NCBI GenBank assembly: GCA_902706205.1
Contig: CACSKA010000015.1
Location: forward strand, 1 to 64,000
Direction of reading: 5' to 3'
DNA length: 64,000 bases
From: Chryseobacterium sp. 18061
Lineage (GTDB): Bacteria; Pseudomonadota; Gammaproteobacteria; Enterobacterales; Enterobacteriaceae
Below the pieces are notes generated by a model. The model was given only the letters and a program-made list of their open reading frames with translations. It made no database searches and was not told the DNA's origin. The number at the start of each line of letters is the position of its first letter. Position 1 is the stretch's first letter. A program made the position numbers and the translations under genes. Shown in pieces: positions 7,911-17,270 of the stretch.

Positions 7911-8558
7911 ATGGTTCGCGCAAAACTGAAATTTCGGCTGCATCGCGCCGTGATCGTCCTTATCTGTCTCGCCCTGCTGGTTGCCCTGATGCAAGGGGCG
8001 TCGTGGTTCAGTCAAAGCCACCAGCGGCAGCGTAATCCGCAGATGGAAGAACTGGCCCGCACTCTCGCCCATCAGGTCACGCTGAACCTGACGCCGCTAA
8101 TGCGTTCAGAAACGCCTGATGAGAAGAAAATCAATCAGTTGCTGACGCAGCTGACCACGAGCAGCCGCCTGTTAGATGCCAGCGTCTATGACGAACAAGG
8201 CGATTTGGTCACTCACGCCGGAGAAAGCGTGAACGTTCGCGACAGACTGGCGCTCGACGGAAAAAAAGCCGGGGGATATTTCAATCAGCAGATCGTCGAA
8301 CCCATTCAAGGGAAGAATGAACCACTCGGCTACCTGCGGCTGACGCTCGACACCCATACGCTGGCGACGGAAGCCAAGCAGGTGGATAACACCACCAACA
8401 TTTTACGCCTGATGTTGCTGCTTTCGCTGGCGATCGGCGTGGTGTTGACCCGTACGTTGCTGCAAGGCAAACGCACCCGCTGGCAGCAATCCCCATTCCT
8501 GCTGACGGCCAGCAAGTCCGTGCCGGAAGAGGATGAGGGCGAGGCGAAGGATAAGTGA
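7911..8558 (+). CDS. ytjB: YtjB (Smp), inner-membrane protein
   Basis: A 215-residue protein with one N-terminal membrane segment (about residues 14-32), a periplasmic central domain and a second hydrophobic segment (about 161-178) before a charged cytoplasmic tail. It matches E. coli YtjB/SmpA, a membrane protein of unclear function. In E. coli it is divergent from serB; here serB is not found upstream and the relBE/ars block takes its place. lplA follows on the same strand after 36 bp. Confidence 0.88.
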   Translation: MVRAKLKFRLHRAVIVLICLALLVALMQGASWFSQSHQRQRNPQMEELARTLAHQVTLNLTPLMRSETPDEKKINQLLTQLTTSSRLLDASVYDEQGDLVTHAGESVNVRDRLALDGKKAGGYFNQQIVEPIQGKNEPLGYLRLTLDTHTLATEAKQVDNTTNILRLMLLLSLAIGVVLTRTLLQGKRTRWQQSPFLLTASKSVPEEDEGEAKDK

Positions 8559-8594
8559 TAAATTATATGAATCATTAAAGAAAGGAAATCTGCT

Positions 8595-9611
8595 ATGTCG
8601 ACGCTACGTTTGCTCATCTCTGATTCATACGATCCCTGGTTCAATCTGGCGGTGGAAGAGTGTATTTTCCGCCAGATGCCAGCCACCCAACGCGTCCTGT
8701 TCCTGTGGCGCAACGCGGATACCGTGGTGATTGGTCGGGCGCAAAATCCATGGAAAGAGTGCAATACACGGCGCATGGAGGAGGACAACGTGCGCCTTGC
8801 GCGTCGCAGTAGCGGCGGTGGCGCGGTGTTTCACGACCTCGGTAATACCTGCTTTACCTTTATGGCCGGCAAGCCGGAATACGATAAAACCATCTCGACC
8901 AACATCGTCCTTAACGCGCTGAATTCATTGGGCGTGGAAGCTGAAGCTTCCGGACGTAACGATCTCGTCGTCAAAACCGAGGATGGCGATCGCAAGGTCT
9001 CTGGCTCTGCCTATCGCGAAACGATGGATCGCGGTTTTCATCACGGTACTCTGCTGCTGAATGCCGACCTCAGCCGTCTGGCCAATTACCTGAACCCGGA
9101 TAAGAAAAAGCTGCAGGCAAAAGGCATCACTTCCGTGCGCGGTCGGGTGGCTAACCTGACCGAACTGCTGCCAGGCATCACTCATCAGCAGATTTGCGAT
9201 GCGGTGACGGAGGCATTCTTCGACCACTACGGCGAGCGCGTTGAAGCCGAAGTAATTTCCCCGGACAAAACGCCAGACTTGCCTAACTTTGCGGAAACCT
9301 TTGCCCGTCAAAGCAGTTGGGAATGGAATTTCGGTCAGGCACCGGCGTTCTCGCATCTGCTGGATGAACGCTTTACCTGGGGTGGTGTCGAGCTGCATTT
9401 TGACGTAACGAAAGGCCACATCACGCGCGCACAGGTCTTTACCGACAGCCTGAATCCGGCCCCGCTCGAAGCCCTTGCGGCGCGTTTGCAAGGCAGCCTG
9501 TATCGCGCAGAGAGTCTGCAACAGGAATGTGACGCGCTATTAGTTGATTTCCCCGAACAAGAAAAAGAGCTGCGAGAATTATCAGCATGGATAGCGCTAG
9601 CGGTTCGCTGA
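8595..9611 (+). CDS. lplA: Lipoate-protein ligase A
   Basis: A 338-residue cytoplasmic enzyme that activates free lipoate with ATP to lipoyl-AMP and transfers it to the lipoyl domains of pyruvate and 2-oxoglutarate dehydrogenases. The substrate-binding motif RRSSGGGAVFHDLGN (about residues 70-84) and the conserved lysine motif DRKVSGSAYR (about 130-139) are both present. Length equals that of E. coli LplA. AAAGGAA gives a good ribosome binding site seven bases before the ATG. Confidence 0.96.
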   Translation: MSTLRLLISDSYDPWFNLAVEECIFRQMPATQRVLFLWRNADTVVIGRAQNPWKECNTRRMEEDNVRLARRSSGGGAVFHDLGNTCFTFMAGKPEYDKTISTNIVLNALNSLGVEAEASGRNDLVVKTEDGDRKVSGSAYRETMDRGFHHGTLLLNADLSRLANYLNPDKKKLQAKGITSVRGRVANLTELLPGITHQQICDAVTEAFFDHYGERVEAEVISPDKTPDLPNFAETFARQSSWEWNFGQAPAFSHLLDERFTWGGVELHFDVTKGHITRAQVFTDSLNPAPLEALAARLQGSLYRAESLQQECDALLVDFPEQEKELRELSAWIALAVR

Positions 9612-9635
9612 TTCACTTGCTTTTGTAGCCCGAAA

Positions 9636-10265
9636 TTACGTCGCGGTAAGGCTTAGCTGGCGTGAGTGCCAGCGGCTGAGGAACGTCACCGTGAAGATAG
9701 CGCCTAGCAGCGCACAAAGCATATCTGATTGGGTATCCCAGGGGTCGCCCTGGGTTCCCAGAAACTCATCCGCACCCTGCCCCATTGCCAGTGCTGCCCA
9801 CCACTCGACAAATTCATAGCAAGCACTGATCGCCAGCGCAATGCAGCAGACAATGAAATTCAACATCTTCACCCCCCGAACCACGTGACAGCGAAGCAGA
9901 ATTTCTCTGGCTACCAGCGCAGGCACCAACCCCTGGAAGAAATGCCCCAGTTTGTCATAAGGGTTGCGGCTTAAATCAAACCATTCCTGAACCGTAAAAC
10001 CGATGGGCACTTTGGCGTACGTATAAAGTCCACCGACCATCAGGATGATGGCGTGGAAAAAGATAAACGTATAAAGCAACGAGGTCAGCGGAAAACGTCG
10101 GTGAGTCAACCACAGTAGCGGGAGGGTAATCATCACCGGAATCACTTCCATCAACCAAGTGGCCTTGTCGCTCGCCATTACACCTGTGAAAACCATGAGT
10201 AGCACTAACAGCAACGCACCTGTTTTGAGGCTAAATGCAGCGGGAGTTGTGAGCATGTTCTTCAT
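9636..10265 (-). CDS. yjdF: YjdF family (DUF2238) inner-membrane protein
   Basis: A 209-residue protein with about six membrane segments and the DUF2238 signature region RNPYDKLGHFFQGLVPALVAREI plus CYEFVEWWAAL and DPWDTQSDM. It has the same length as E. coli YjdF, whose function is unknown. In E. coli the yjjJ gene lies at this position, so this gene marks a local rearrangement. It is monocistronic and converges with lplA. Confidence 0.87.
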   Translation of the reverse strand: MKNMLTTPAAFSLKTGALLLVLLMVFTGVMASDKATWLMEVIPVMITLPLLWLTHRRFPLTSLLYTFIFFHAIILMVGGLYTYAKVPIGFTVQEWFDLSRNPYDKLGHFFQGLVPALVAREILLRCHVVRGVKMLNFIVCCIALAISACYEFVEWWAALAMGQGADEFLGTQGDPWDTQSDMLCALLGAIFTVTFLSRWHSRQLSLTAT

Positions 10266-10321
10266 CCCTGAAGGATAAACGCCATTCAGGCGCGGAAACG
10301 TATCAATAGCACCAAAAATGA

Positions 10322-10353
10322 CGAAAAAAAAGGACCCGAAGGTCCCTTTATTC
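10322..10353 (-). terminator. Terminator of the deo operon
   Basis: Read on the minus strand, AGGGACC-TTCG-GGTCC forms a stable stem with a TTCG tetraloop followed by eight T residues. It lies just past the deoD stop. Confidence 0.9.
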
Positions 10354-10367
10354 TAAGCAGGTTTCCC

Positions 10368-11090
10368 TTACTCTTTATCACCCAGCAATACAGATTCCAG
10401 CGCGATTTTGATCATGTCGTTGAAGGTGGTCTGACGCTCAGCAGCAGTGGTCTGCTCGTGAGTACGGATATGGTCAGACACGGTGCAGATGGTCAGCGCT
10501 TTCGCACCAAACTCCGCCGCAACGCCATAGATACCAGCCGCTTCCATTTCCACGCCCAGGATGCCGTATTTTTCCATCACGTCGAACATTTCGCCGCCGT
10601 CCGGGGAATAGAACAGGTCCGCAGAGAAAATGTTACCGACGCGCGCGTCAACGCCCAGCGCTTTCGCTGCATCGACGGCGTTACGCACCATGCCGAAGTC
10701 AGCAATCGCCGCGAAGTCGTGATCTTTGAAACGCATGCGGTTTACTTTGGAATCGGTGCAGGCACCCATGCCGATAACCACATCACGCAGTTTAACGTCC
10801 ATGCGCACAGCGCCACAGGAACCCACGCGGATGATTTTCTTCACGCCGAAATCGGTGATCAGCTCTTTGGTGTAGATGGAGCAAGACGGGATACCCATCC
10901 CGTGACCCATTACGGAAATTTTACGGCCTTTGTACGTCCCGGTGAAACCCAACATACCGCGCACGTTGTTCACTTCGCGGACATCTTCGAGGAAGGTTTC
11001 AGCAATGTGCTTCGCACGCAGCGGATCGCCCGGCATCAGTACGACGTCTGCGAAATCACCCATTTCTGCGTTAATGTGTGGAGTGGCCAT
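10368..11090 (-). CDS. deoD: Purine nucleoside phosphorylase DeoD
   Basis: A 240-residue hexameric-type purine nucleoside phosphorylase that splits purine (deoxy)nucleosides with phosphate to base and (deoxy)ribose 1-phosphate. MPGDPLRAK holds the phosphate-binding arginine, VEMEAAGIYG the ribose-binding site, and TVSDHIRTHE the catalytic aspartate. It is one residue longer than E. coli DeoD because of an extra glycine in SPDGGEMF, and GAVRMDV differs from GAVLPHV. It is the last gene of deoC-deoA-deoB-deoD. Confidence 0.97.
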   Translation of the reverse strand: MATPHINAEMGDFADVVLMPGDPLRAKHIAETFLEDVREVNNVRGMLGFTGTYKGRKISVMGHGMGIPSCSIYTKELITDFGVKKIIRVGSCGAVRMDVKLRDVVIGMGACTDSKVNRMRFKDHDFAAIADFGMVRNAVDAAKALGVDARVGNIFSADLFYSPDGGEMFDVMEKYGILGVEMEAAGIYGVAAEFGAKALTICTVSDHIRTHEQTTAAERQTTFNDMIKIALESVLLGDKE

Positions 11091-11143
11091 TATTATTTCC
11101 TTTTTATGTTTAATTCACCGGATTTCGAACCCAGTTAACCTAA

Positions 11144-11176
11144 CCGTAGGCCCGGCAAACCTCACGCCGCCGGGCA
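11144..11176. repeat. REP-like palindrome between deoB and deoD
   Basis: GTAGGCCCGGCAAACC and CGCCGGGCA form an imperfect REP hairpin in the deoB-deoD gap. Such elements commonly protect upstream mRNA from 3' exonucleases. Confidence 0.55.
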
Positions 11177-11182
11177 CTCCCA

Positions 11183-12406
11183 TCACAGCATATTTTTGCC
11201 GTAGTCCATTGCTGAGGTACCGAAGTACGCCGCCAGCGTCTGGCCGATATCCGCGAAGGTTTCACGATGGCCCAGAGAACCCGCTTTCACTTTCGGGCCA
11301 TACACCAGCACAGGAATGTGTTCACGGGTGTGGTCCGTACCGGTCCAGGTCGGGTCACACCCGTGGTCAGCGGTGAGAATGATAATGTCATCTTCACCCA
11401 CCCATTCCAGCAATTCAGGCAGACGGCGGTCGAAAAGCTCCAGTCCAGCAGCATAACCCGCCACATCGCGACGGTGACCCCATGAGGAGTCGAAATCGAC
11501 GAAGTTAGTGAAGACGATAGTGTTGTCGCCTGCGTCTTTCATCTCTTTGATGGTGGCATCAAACAGCGCGTCGAGACCGGTAGCTTTCACTTTTTTGGTG
11601 ATGCCGCAGTTAGCGTAGATATCCGCGATTTTACCGACGGAGACCACGTGGCCGTCTTTCTCATCGACCAGTTTCTGCAGCACGGTCGGTGCTGGCGGTT
11701 CAACGGCCAGATCGTGACGGTTACCGGTACGCTCGAAGTTACCGGCTTTATCGCCAACGAATGGGCGCGCGATCACGCGGCCAATGTTGTATCCGCCTTC
11801 GGTCAGTTCAACGCGTGCGATTTCACACAGCTCATACAGCTTATCGAGACCGTAAGTTTCTTCGTGGCAGGCAATCTGGAACACGGAGTCGGCGGAGGTA
11901 TAGAAAATCGGTTTGCCGGTTTTCATATGCTCTTCGCCCAGCTCGTCCAGAATCACGGTCCCGGAAGAGTGGCAGTTACCGAGGTAACCCGGCAAATTCG
12001 CGCGTTCCACCAGTTTGTCGAGCAGCTCCTGCGGGAAGCTATTATCGTGTTCCGGGAAGTAGCCCCAGTCAAACAGCACAGGCACACCGGCGATTTCCCA
12101 GTGACCTGACGGGGTGTCTTTCCCGGAAGAAAGTTCATGCGCCCAGCCGTATGCGCCAGTAACTTCAGCGTTGCCGTCCATGCCCGCGGCAACGTTGCCA
12201 GTCGAGCCTTCGTGGGCTTTCACCAGACCCAGACGGGTCAGGTTTGGTAGGTTCAGCGGGCCTTTACGGCCTTTGTCTGCTTCACCTTTTGCACAGGCCT
12301 CTGCGATATGGCCCATGGTGTCGGCCCCGACATCGCCGAAACGTTCTGCGTCTTCAGTGGCGCCGATACCAAAGGAGTCCAGCACCATAATAAATGCACG
12401 TTTCAT
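11183..12406 (-). CDS. deoB: Phosphopentomutase DeoB
   Basis: A 407-residue alkaline-phosphatase-superfamily enzyme that interconverts (deoxy)ribose 1- and 5-phosphate. Metal ligands are visible in VLDSFGIG near the N-terminus, TADHGCDPTW and GTDHTREHIPV (about residues 325-350). The start is at MKRAFIM, as in E. coli; an upstream in-frame ATG would add nine unconserved residues. It sits 51 bp downstream of deoA and links the phosphorylases to the aldolase DeoC. Confidence 0.97.
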   Translation of the reverse strand: MKRAFIMVLDSFGIGATEDAERFGDVGADTMGHIAEACAKGEADKGRKGPLNLPNLTRLGLVKAHEGSTGNVAAGMDGNAEVTGAYGWAHELSSGKDTPSGHWEIAGVPVLFDWGYFPEHDNSFPQELLDKLVERANLPGYLGNCHSSGTVILDELGEEHMKTGKPIFYTSADSVFQIACHEETYGLDKLYELCEIARVELTEGGYNIGRVIARPFVGDKAGNFERTGNRHDLAVEPPAPTVLQKLVDEKDGHVVSVGKIADIYANCGITKKVKATGLDALFDATIKEMKDAGDNTIVFTNFVDFDSSWGHRRDVAGYAAGLELFDRRLPELLEWVGEDDIIILTADHGCDPTWTGTDHTREHIPVLVYGPKVKAGSLGHRETFADIGQTLAAYFGTSAMDYGKNML

Positions 12407-12457
12407 ATCTTCTCCGTACGTTTTGCGCTGCAAAAAAGCGATCAGATCAGTATACCG

Positions 12458-13780
12458 CTATTGTGTGATTCGACGATAGACCGTTGGGGTTTCTTTCGGT
12501 GCGCTATCGTCCAGTTTAATTGCCGCTTTCACTGCTTTAGCGGCTTCCTGCCAGCTTGCTTCATCTTTAGCGTGAATCACTGCCAGCGGACGCTGTCCGT
12601 CAACGCTGTCGCCCAGAGGCGTCATATCGGTAAAGCCAACGCTGTAATCAAGTGCATCAGAGGCCTGGCGACGACCGCCGCCCATTGAAACGACCGCCAT
12701 TCCCAGCGCGCGAGTATCCATCGCCGACACGAAGCCTTCGGTGTCAGCGTAAACCGCTTTGCTGAGCATCGCCGTCGGCAAGTATTTCGCGTAGTTTTCG
12801 ACGAAATCTGTCGGGCCTTTCTGCGCAGCCACCATGCGGCCAAAGATTTCCGCTGCTTTACCGTTATCCAGTACCGCCTGCAGTTTAGCGCGAGCTTCGG
12901 CTTCGTCCTGCGCCAGACGACCGGAAATCAGCATTTCCACGCACAGCGCCATAGTCACCTCGAACAGGCGAGGGTTGCGGTATTCGCCGGTGAGGAACTG
13001 CACGGCTTCACGCACTTCGACCGCATTCCCTGCGCTGGATGCCAGCACCTGGTTCATGTCGGTCAGCAGTGCGGTGGTGCGTACGCCAGCCCCGTTGGAC
13101 ACGCCAACGATGGCTTCAGCCAGCGATTCGGAAAGCGCGTAAGTCGGCATGAATGCGCCGCTACCCACTTTGACATCCATCACCAGTGCGTCCAGCCCTT
13201 CGGCCAGTTTTTTTGCCAGAATGGAAGCGGTGATCAGCGGAATGGAGTCAACCGTTGCGGTAATGTCGCGGGTCGCATAAAAACGTTTATCTGCAGGCGC
13301 GAGGGAGCTGGTTTGCCCAATAATCGCCACGCCTGTATTTTTAATAATGTCGCGGAAACGGTTGTCGTCCGGGAAGATATCAAACCCCGGGATCGCTTCC
13401 AGTTTGTCGAGCGTGCCACCCGTGTGTCCCAGACCACGCCCGGAAATCATCGGCACGTAGCCGCCACAGGCCGCAACCATCGGGCCGAGCATTAACGACG
13501 TCACATCGCCCACGCCGCCGGTGGAATGCTTATCTACAATCGGCCCGTTTAAATTCAGGCTCTTCCAGTCAAGTACGGTGCCGGAATCCCTCATCGCCAT
13601 GGTCAGCGAGACGCGCTCCGGCATGGACATGTCGTGGAAGAAAATGGTCATCGCCAGGGCGGCAATCTGCCCTTCCGACACGGTGTTATCACGGATGCCA
13701 TTGATGAAGAAACGGATTTCTTCATCACTCAGCGTGTGACCATCGCGTTTTTTACGAATAATTTCTTGTGCGAGAAACAC
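12458..13780 (-). CDS. deoA: Thymidine phosphorylase DeoA
   Basis: A 440-residue enzyme that converts thymidine and phosphate to thymine and 2-deoxyribose 1-phosphate. The family signature SGRGLGHTGGTLDKLE and the phosphate loop KHSTGGVGD are present. The start is taken as GTG 13780, because a GGGGGG Shine-Dalgarno lies four bases upstream and E. coli DeoA also begins at VFLAQ/MFLAQ with a non-ATG start; ATG 13792 would add four residues. A REP element separates it from deoC. Confidence 0.95.
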   Translation of the reverse strand: MFLAQEIIRKKRDGHTLSDEEIRFFINGIRDNTVSEGQIAALAMTIFFHDMSMPERVSLTMAMRDSGTVLDWKSLNLNGPIVDKHSTGGVGDVTSLMLGPMVAACGGYVPMISGRGLGHTGGTLDKLEAIPGFDIFPDDNRFRDIIKNTGVAIIGQTSSLAPADKRFYATRDITATVDSIPLITASILAKKLAEGLDALVMDVKVGSGAFMPTYALSESLAEAIVGVSNGAGVRTTALLTDMNQVLASSAGNAVEVREAVQFLTGEYRNPRLFEVTMALCVEMLISGRLAQDEAEARAKLQAVLDNGKAAEIFGRMVAAQKGPTDFVENYAKYLPTAMLSKAVYADTEGFVSAMDTRALGMAVVSMGGGRRQASDALDYSVGFTDMTPLGDSVDGQRPLAVIHAKDEASWQEAAKAVKAAIKLDDSAPKETPTVYRRITQ

Positions 13781-13817
13781 GGTACCCCCCATGAGGAATC
13801 GGGTGAATTGTGGCGGG

Positions 13818-13882
13818 TGGCGCGATGCTTACCCGCCCTACGATCCTGTAGCCCGGATAAGCAAAGCGTCATCCGGCAATTT
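13818..13882. repeat. REP/BIME element between deoC and deoA
   Basis: GTAGCCCGGATAAGCAAAGC followed by GTCATCCGGCA (about 13851-13880) is a classical enterobacterial REP. A partner GCGGGT...ACCCGC palindrome lies just before it (13818-13840), giving a BIME-like pair inside the operon. Confidence 0.75.
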
Positions 13883-13887
13883 TTGAA

Positions 13888-14667
13888 TTAATAAGAGCTG
13901 CCGCTCTTACCGTCGCCATGGCCCAGCGCTTTCAGCAGGCTCGCGAGCAGGCTGGATGCACCAAAGCGGTAATGACGCGCATCGGCCCAGTCGGCGCCGA
14001 ACAGGTCATCAGCAATCGCAAGGAAGGTCTGCGCGTCTTCAGCAGTACGTACGCCGCCCGCTGGTTTGAAGCCCACGGTCTTTTCCACGCCCATATCACG
14101 AATTACTTCCATCATGATGCGCGCGCTTTCAGGAGTCGCGTTTACCGGTACTTTACCGGTAGAGGTTTTGATGAAATCAGCACCGGCTTTGATGGCGATT
14201 TCAGACGCTTTACGGATCAGCGCTTCTTCTTTCAGTTCACCGGTTTCGATGATCACTTTCAGCAGAACATTCGCTGCCGCACAGGCATCTTTACAGGTCT
14301 TCACCAGGTCAAAACCAACCTGCTCGTTACCGGCGATCAGCGCACGGTATGGGAACACCACATCAACTTCGTCAGCGCCGTAAGCGATGGCTGCGCGAGT
14401 TTCTGCCAGCGCGATGTCGATGTCGTCGTTACCATGCGGGAAGTTGGTGACGGTCGCGATACGCACGTCAGGCGTACCCTGCGCGTTCAGGGTCTTACGC
14501 GCAATAGGGATAAAGCGCGGATAAATGCAGATTGCCGCAGTATTGCCCACCGGGGTTTTCGCCTGATGGCACAGGGCTATCACTTTCGCGTCGGTGTCAT
14601 CATCGTTGAGGGTGGTCAGGTCCATCAGTTTTAACGCGCGCAGGCTGCTTGCTGTTAAATCGGTCAT
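13888..14667 (-). CDS. deoC: Deoxyribose-phosphate aldolase DeoC
   Basis: A 259-residue class I aldolase that cleaves 2-deoxyribose 5-phosphate into acetaldehyde and glyceraldehyde 3-phosphate. The Schiff-base lysine is in FIKTSTGK (about residue 167), with the partner lysine in VGFKPAGG (about 201) and the acidic residue in GADEVDVV (about 102). The protein is nearly identical to E. coli DeoC. It is the first gene of the deo operon, with promoter and regulator sites immediately upstream. Confidence 0.98.
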   Translation of the reverse strand: MTDLTASSLRALKLMDLTTLNDDDTDAKVIALCHQAKTPVGNTAAICIYPRFIPIARKTLNAQGTPDVRIATVTNFPHGNDDIDIALAETRAAIAYGADEVDVVFPYRALIAGNEQVGFDLVKTCKDACAAANVLLKVIIETGELKEEALIRKASEIAIKAGADFIKTSTGKVPVNATPESARIMMEVIRDMGVEKTVGFKPAGGVRTAEDAQTFLAIADDLFGADWADARHYRFGASSLLASLLKALGHGDGKSGSSY

Positions 14668-14689
14668 ATTATCTCCGGTGTGTAATTTT

Positions 14690-14790
14690 ACCTTGCGGGT
14701 CTGTGACTATTTTAACACCGACCCAGCGTTTCACTTCGATCCCCATCACAGTTAATGAAATACAGATACAAATTTGCATTCCTGTAATGA
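14690..14790 (-). promoter_or_regulatory. deoP2-type promoter with CRP, CytR and DeoR sites
   Basis: On the minus strand, TGTGATGGGGATCGAAGTGA (14731-14750) matches the proximal CRP site of E. coli deoP2. GTGTTAAAATAGTCACAG (14702-14719) overlaps the -10 region and corresponds to the DeoR operator. Upstream, ACAGGAATGCAAATTTGTA (about 14769-14787) corresponds to the second CRP/CytR region. This predicts induction by cytidine and deoxyribose 5-phosphate and cAMP-dependent activation. Confidence 0.75.
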
Positions 14791-14895
14791 GACATTTATC
14801 ACTCTTTAAAGCGACGGCGAGGGCATATGGATCAAAAGCCCCGCCGACGCTTTTCTCTACAATGCCCTCATCGCCATCGCGTCTGAGGAACTTCT

Positions 14896-16434
14896 ATGTC
14901 TGACTCTTTTGAGCAACGCTGCCAGAACATTGTGACCAGCAATACGTTGAGCCCCGAGCAAAAACGTCACTTCCTGGCGCTCGAAGCAGAAAACGCGTTA
15001 CCTTACCCAGAGCTGTCAACAGAAGCCCGGATGGCGCTGGATGACGGCGTAATCTGCGATATGTTTGAAGGCCACGCGCCCTACAAACCACGCTACGTTT
15101 TGCCTGACTATGCCCGCTTCCTCGCCAACGGGTCGCAGTGGCTGGAGCTAGAAGGCGCGAAGGATTTAGACGACGCGCTGTCGCTGCTCACGATTCTCTT
15201 TCACCACGTACCTTCGGTAACGTCGATGCCGGTTTATCTTGGGCATCTGGATATGATCCTTTCACCTCATGTTAAAATTCTAACACAAGACGAAATTGAT
15301 ATTCGAATAAAACGTTTCTGGCGTTACCTCGACAGAACCCTGCCGGATGCGTTTACCCATGTGAATATCGGCCCGAAAGACACACCCGTCACGCGTGCTA
15401 TTTTACGCGCCGATGCTGAATTGAAGCAGGTCGCACCGAATCTGACCTTTATCTACGATCCAGAAATCACCCCGGATAGTTTGCTGCTGGAAGTGAGCAA
15501 AAATATTTGCGAGTGCAGTAAACCGCACATAGCTAACGGTCCGGTGAATGATAAAATTTTCACAAAAAGCCGTTACGGCGTGGTCAGCTGTTACAACTCG
15601 CTGCCATTGGCTGGCGGTGGCAGCACACTGGTGCGTCTCAACCTGAAGGAAATTGCGCTGCGAAGCGAATCAGAAGCAGACTTCCTCACTCGCGTTTTGC
15701 CCTACTACTGCCAGCAGCAAATCGACATCATTGATGCCCGCTGCGCCTTCCTCTACGAACAATCGCACTTCTTTGAGAATAGCTTCCTGGTCGCAGAAGG
15801 GTTGATTGACCCGCAGCGCTTTACCCCAATGTTCGGAATTTATGCCCTTGCCGAAGCGGTGAACGTGCTGTGTGAAAAAGCAGGCAGCCCGGCGCGCTAC
15901 GGCAAAGATGACACGGCCAATCAGCTGGCCTGGCGCATCAGTGCGCAGTTGGCAGAATTCGTCGAAATGACGCCAGTGAAATACGGTTGGCAGCAGCGGG
16001 CGTTGCTCCATGCGCAGTCGGGAATCAGCTCCGACAGCGGTACCACGCCGGGCGCGCGCATTCCTTACGGCAGCGAACCGGACCCGGTAAGCCACCTGCT
16101 GACCGTTGCTCCACATCACGCGTTTTATCACGCAGGGATCAGTGACATTTTGACCCTCGATGAAACCATCAAGTGTAACCCGCAGGCGGTGATGCAGCTG
16201 TGTCTCGGGGCATTTAACGCCGGGATGCGTGAGTTTTCCGCCAACGTCAGCGGCAATGACCTGGTGCGCGTCACCGGGTATATGGTGCGACTCTCCGACC
16301 TGGAGAAATTCCGCGAGGAAGGTTCACGCACCAACACCACCTGGCTCGGTGAAGAGGCCGCACGCAACACCCGTATTCTGGAAAGACAGCCGAGAGTCAT
16401 CAGCCATGAGCAGCAGATGCGCTTTAGTCAGTAA
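14896..16434 (+). CDS. yjjI: YjjI, glycyl radical enzyme of unknown substrate
   Basis: A 512-residue protein. The C-terminal motif LVRVTGYMV (about residues 454-462) is the glycyl radical loop, with the radical on the glycine. NICECSKPH (about 209-217) carries candidate catalytic cysteines. It belongs to the YjjI family, whose reaction is not established. It is divergent from the deo operon and overlaps its activase yjjW by 29 bp. Its position among nucleoside genes suggests a substrate derived from deoxyribose or nucleosides, but this is inference. The enzyme should work only without oxygen. Confidence 0.9.
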   Translation: MSDSFEQRCQNIVTSNTLSPEQKRHFLALEAENALPYPELSTEARMALDDGVICDMFEGHAPYKPRYVLPDYARFLANGSQWLELEGAKDLDDALSLLTILFHHVPSVTSMPVYLGHLDMILSPHVKILTQDEIDIRIKRFWRYLDRTLPDAFTHVNIGPKDTPVTRAILRADAELKQVAPNLTFIYDPEITPDSLLLEVSKNICECSKPHIANGPVNDKIFTKSRYGVVSCYNSLPLAGGGSTLVRLNLKEIALRSESEADFLTRVLPYYCQQQIDIIDARCAFLYEQSHFFENSFLVAEGLIDPQRFTPMFGIYALAEAVNVLCEKAGSPARYGKDDTANQLAWRISAQLAEFVEMTPVKYGWQQRALLHAQSGISSDSGTTPGARIPYGSEPDPVSHLLTVAPHHAFYHAGISDILTLDETIKCNPQAVMQLCLGAFNAGMREFSANVSGNDLVRVTGYMVRLSDLEKFREEGSRTNTTWLGEEAARNTRILERQPRVISHEQQMRFSQ

Positions 16435-17269
16435 CATTATTCCGTTCTCCTGCGTCGACGGCCCCGGCAGCCGTCTGACGCTGTTTCTACAGGGCTGTAA
16501 TCTGCACTGTAAAAACTGCCACAATCCCTGGACTATCGGGCGCTGCAACGACTGCGGAGACTGTGTAGCACCCTGTCCTCACCAGGCGTTATCCATTCAG
16601 GACGGGCGCGTTGTGTGGCTGCAAGCAAACTGCCAACAGTGCGATACCTGCCTGAAAAGTTGCCCGCAACAGGCCACGCCGATGGCACAATCGCTGTCGA
16701 TAGATGATGTGCTGAAACACATCGCCCGTGCCGCGCCGTTTATCGAAGGAGTAACCGTCAGTGGCGGCGAAGCGACCACCCAACTGCCATTTATCATTGA
16801 ACTGTTTACGCAGCTCAAAAATACCCCCACGCTGAAACACCTTACCTGCCTGGTCGACAGCAACGGCGAGCTGGGTATAAGCGGTTGGGAAAAGTTACAT
16901 CCCGTCTGTGACGGCGTGATGGTGGACCTAAAAGCGTGGGAAGAGAACATCCATCAGGCGCTGACCGAACGCAGCAACATGCGTATTAAAACCAGTATTC
17001 GCTGGCTGGCAGCGCACCATTTGCTGGCGGAATTGCGTCTGCTGGTCATTCCGGATCAAACGGATTATCTACAGTGTATCGATCCGCTATCTGACTTTAT
17101 TCTTTCGCTGGGAGATGTACCGGTAAGGCTGAATGCCTTTCATGCGCATGGGGTGTACGGCGAAGCGCAAACATGGCGCAGCACCTGCGCCGGGGACGTT
17201 GAGCCACTTGCGCAGGCACTGCAGAGCCGGGGAATACAGCACGTTATCCTCCCGGCACTTTATTTGTAG
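16406..17269 (+). CDS. yjjW: YjjW, radical SAM activase of YjjI
   Basis: A 287-residue radical SAM enzyme. GCNLHCKNCHNPW (about residues 29-41) gives the CxxxCxxC cluster motif. Two ferredoxin-type motifs follow (CNDCGDCVAPCPH and CQQCDTCLKSCPQ, about 47-90), as in other glycyl-radical-enzyme activases. It should install the radical on YjjI. The start at ATG 16406 matches E. coli (CRCALVS) and lies inside the 3' end of yjjI, so translation is coupled. The longer upstream frame is a shadow of yjjI. Confidence 0.93.
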   Translation: MSSRCALVSNIIPFSCVDGPGSRLTLFLQGCNLHCKNCHNPWTIGRCNDCGDCVAPCPHQALSIQDGRVVWLQANCQQCDTCLKSCPQQATPMAQSLSIDDVLKHIARAAPFIEGVTVSGGEATTQLPFIIELFTQLKNTPTLKHLTCLVDSNGELGISGWEKLHPVCDGVMVDLKAWEENIHQALTERSNMRIKTSIRWLAAHHLLAELRLLVIPDQTDYLQCIDPLSDFILSLGDVPVRLNAFHAHGVYGEAQTWRSTCAGDVEPLAQALQSRGIQHVILPALYL

Positions 17270-17270
17270 A

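Noticed and set aside
10458..11138. 226-codon plus-strand frame over deoD
   Set aside because: Its His/Arg-rich composition and antisense position show that it is a shadow of deoD.
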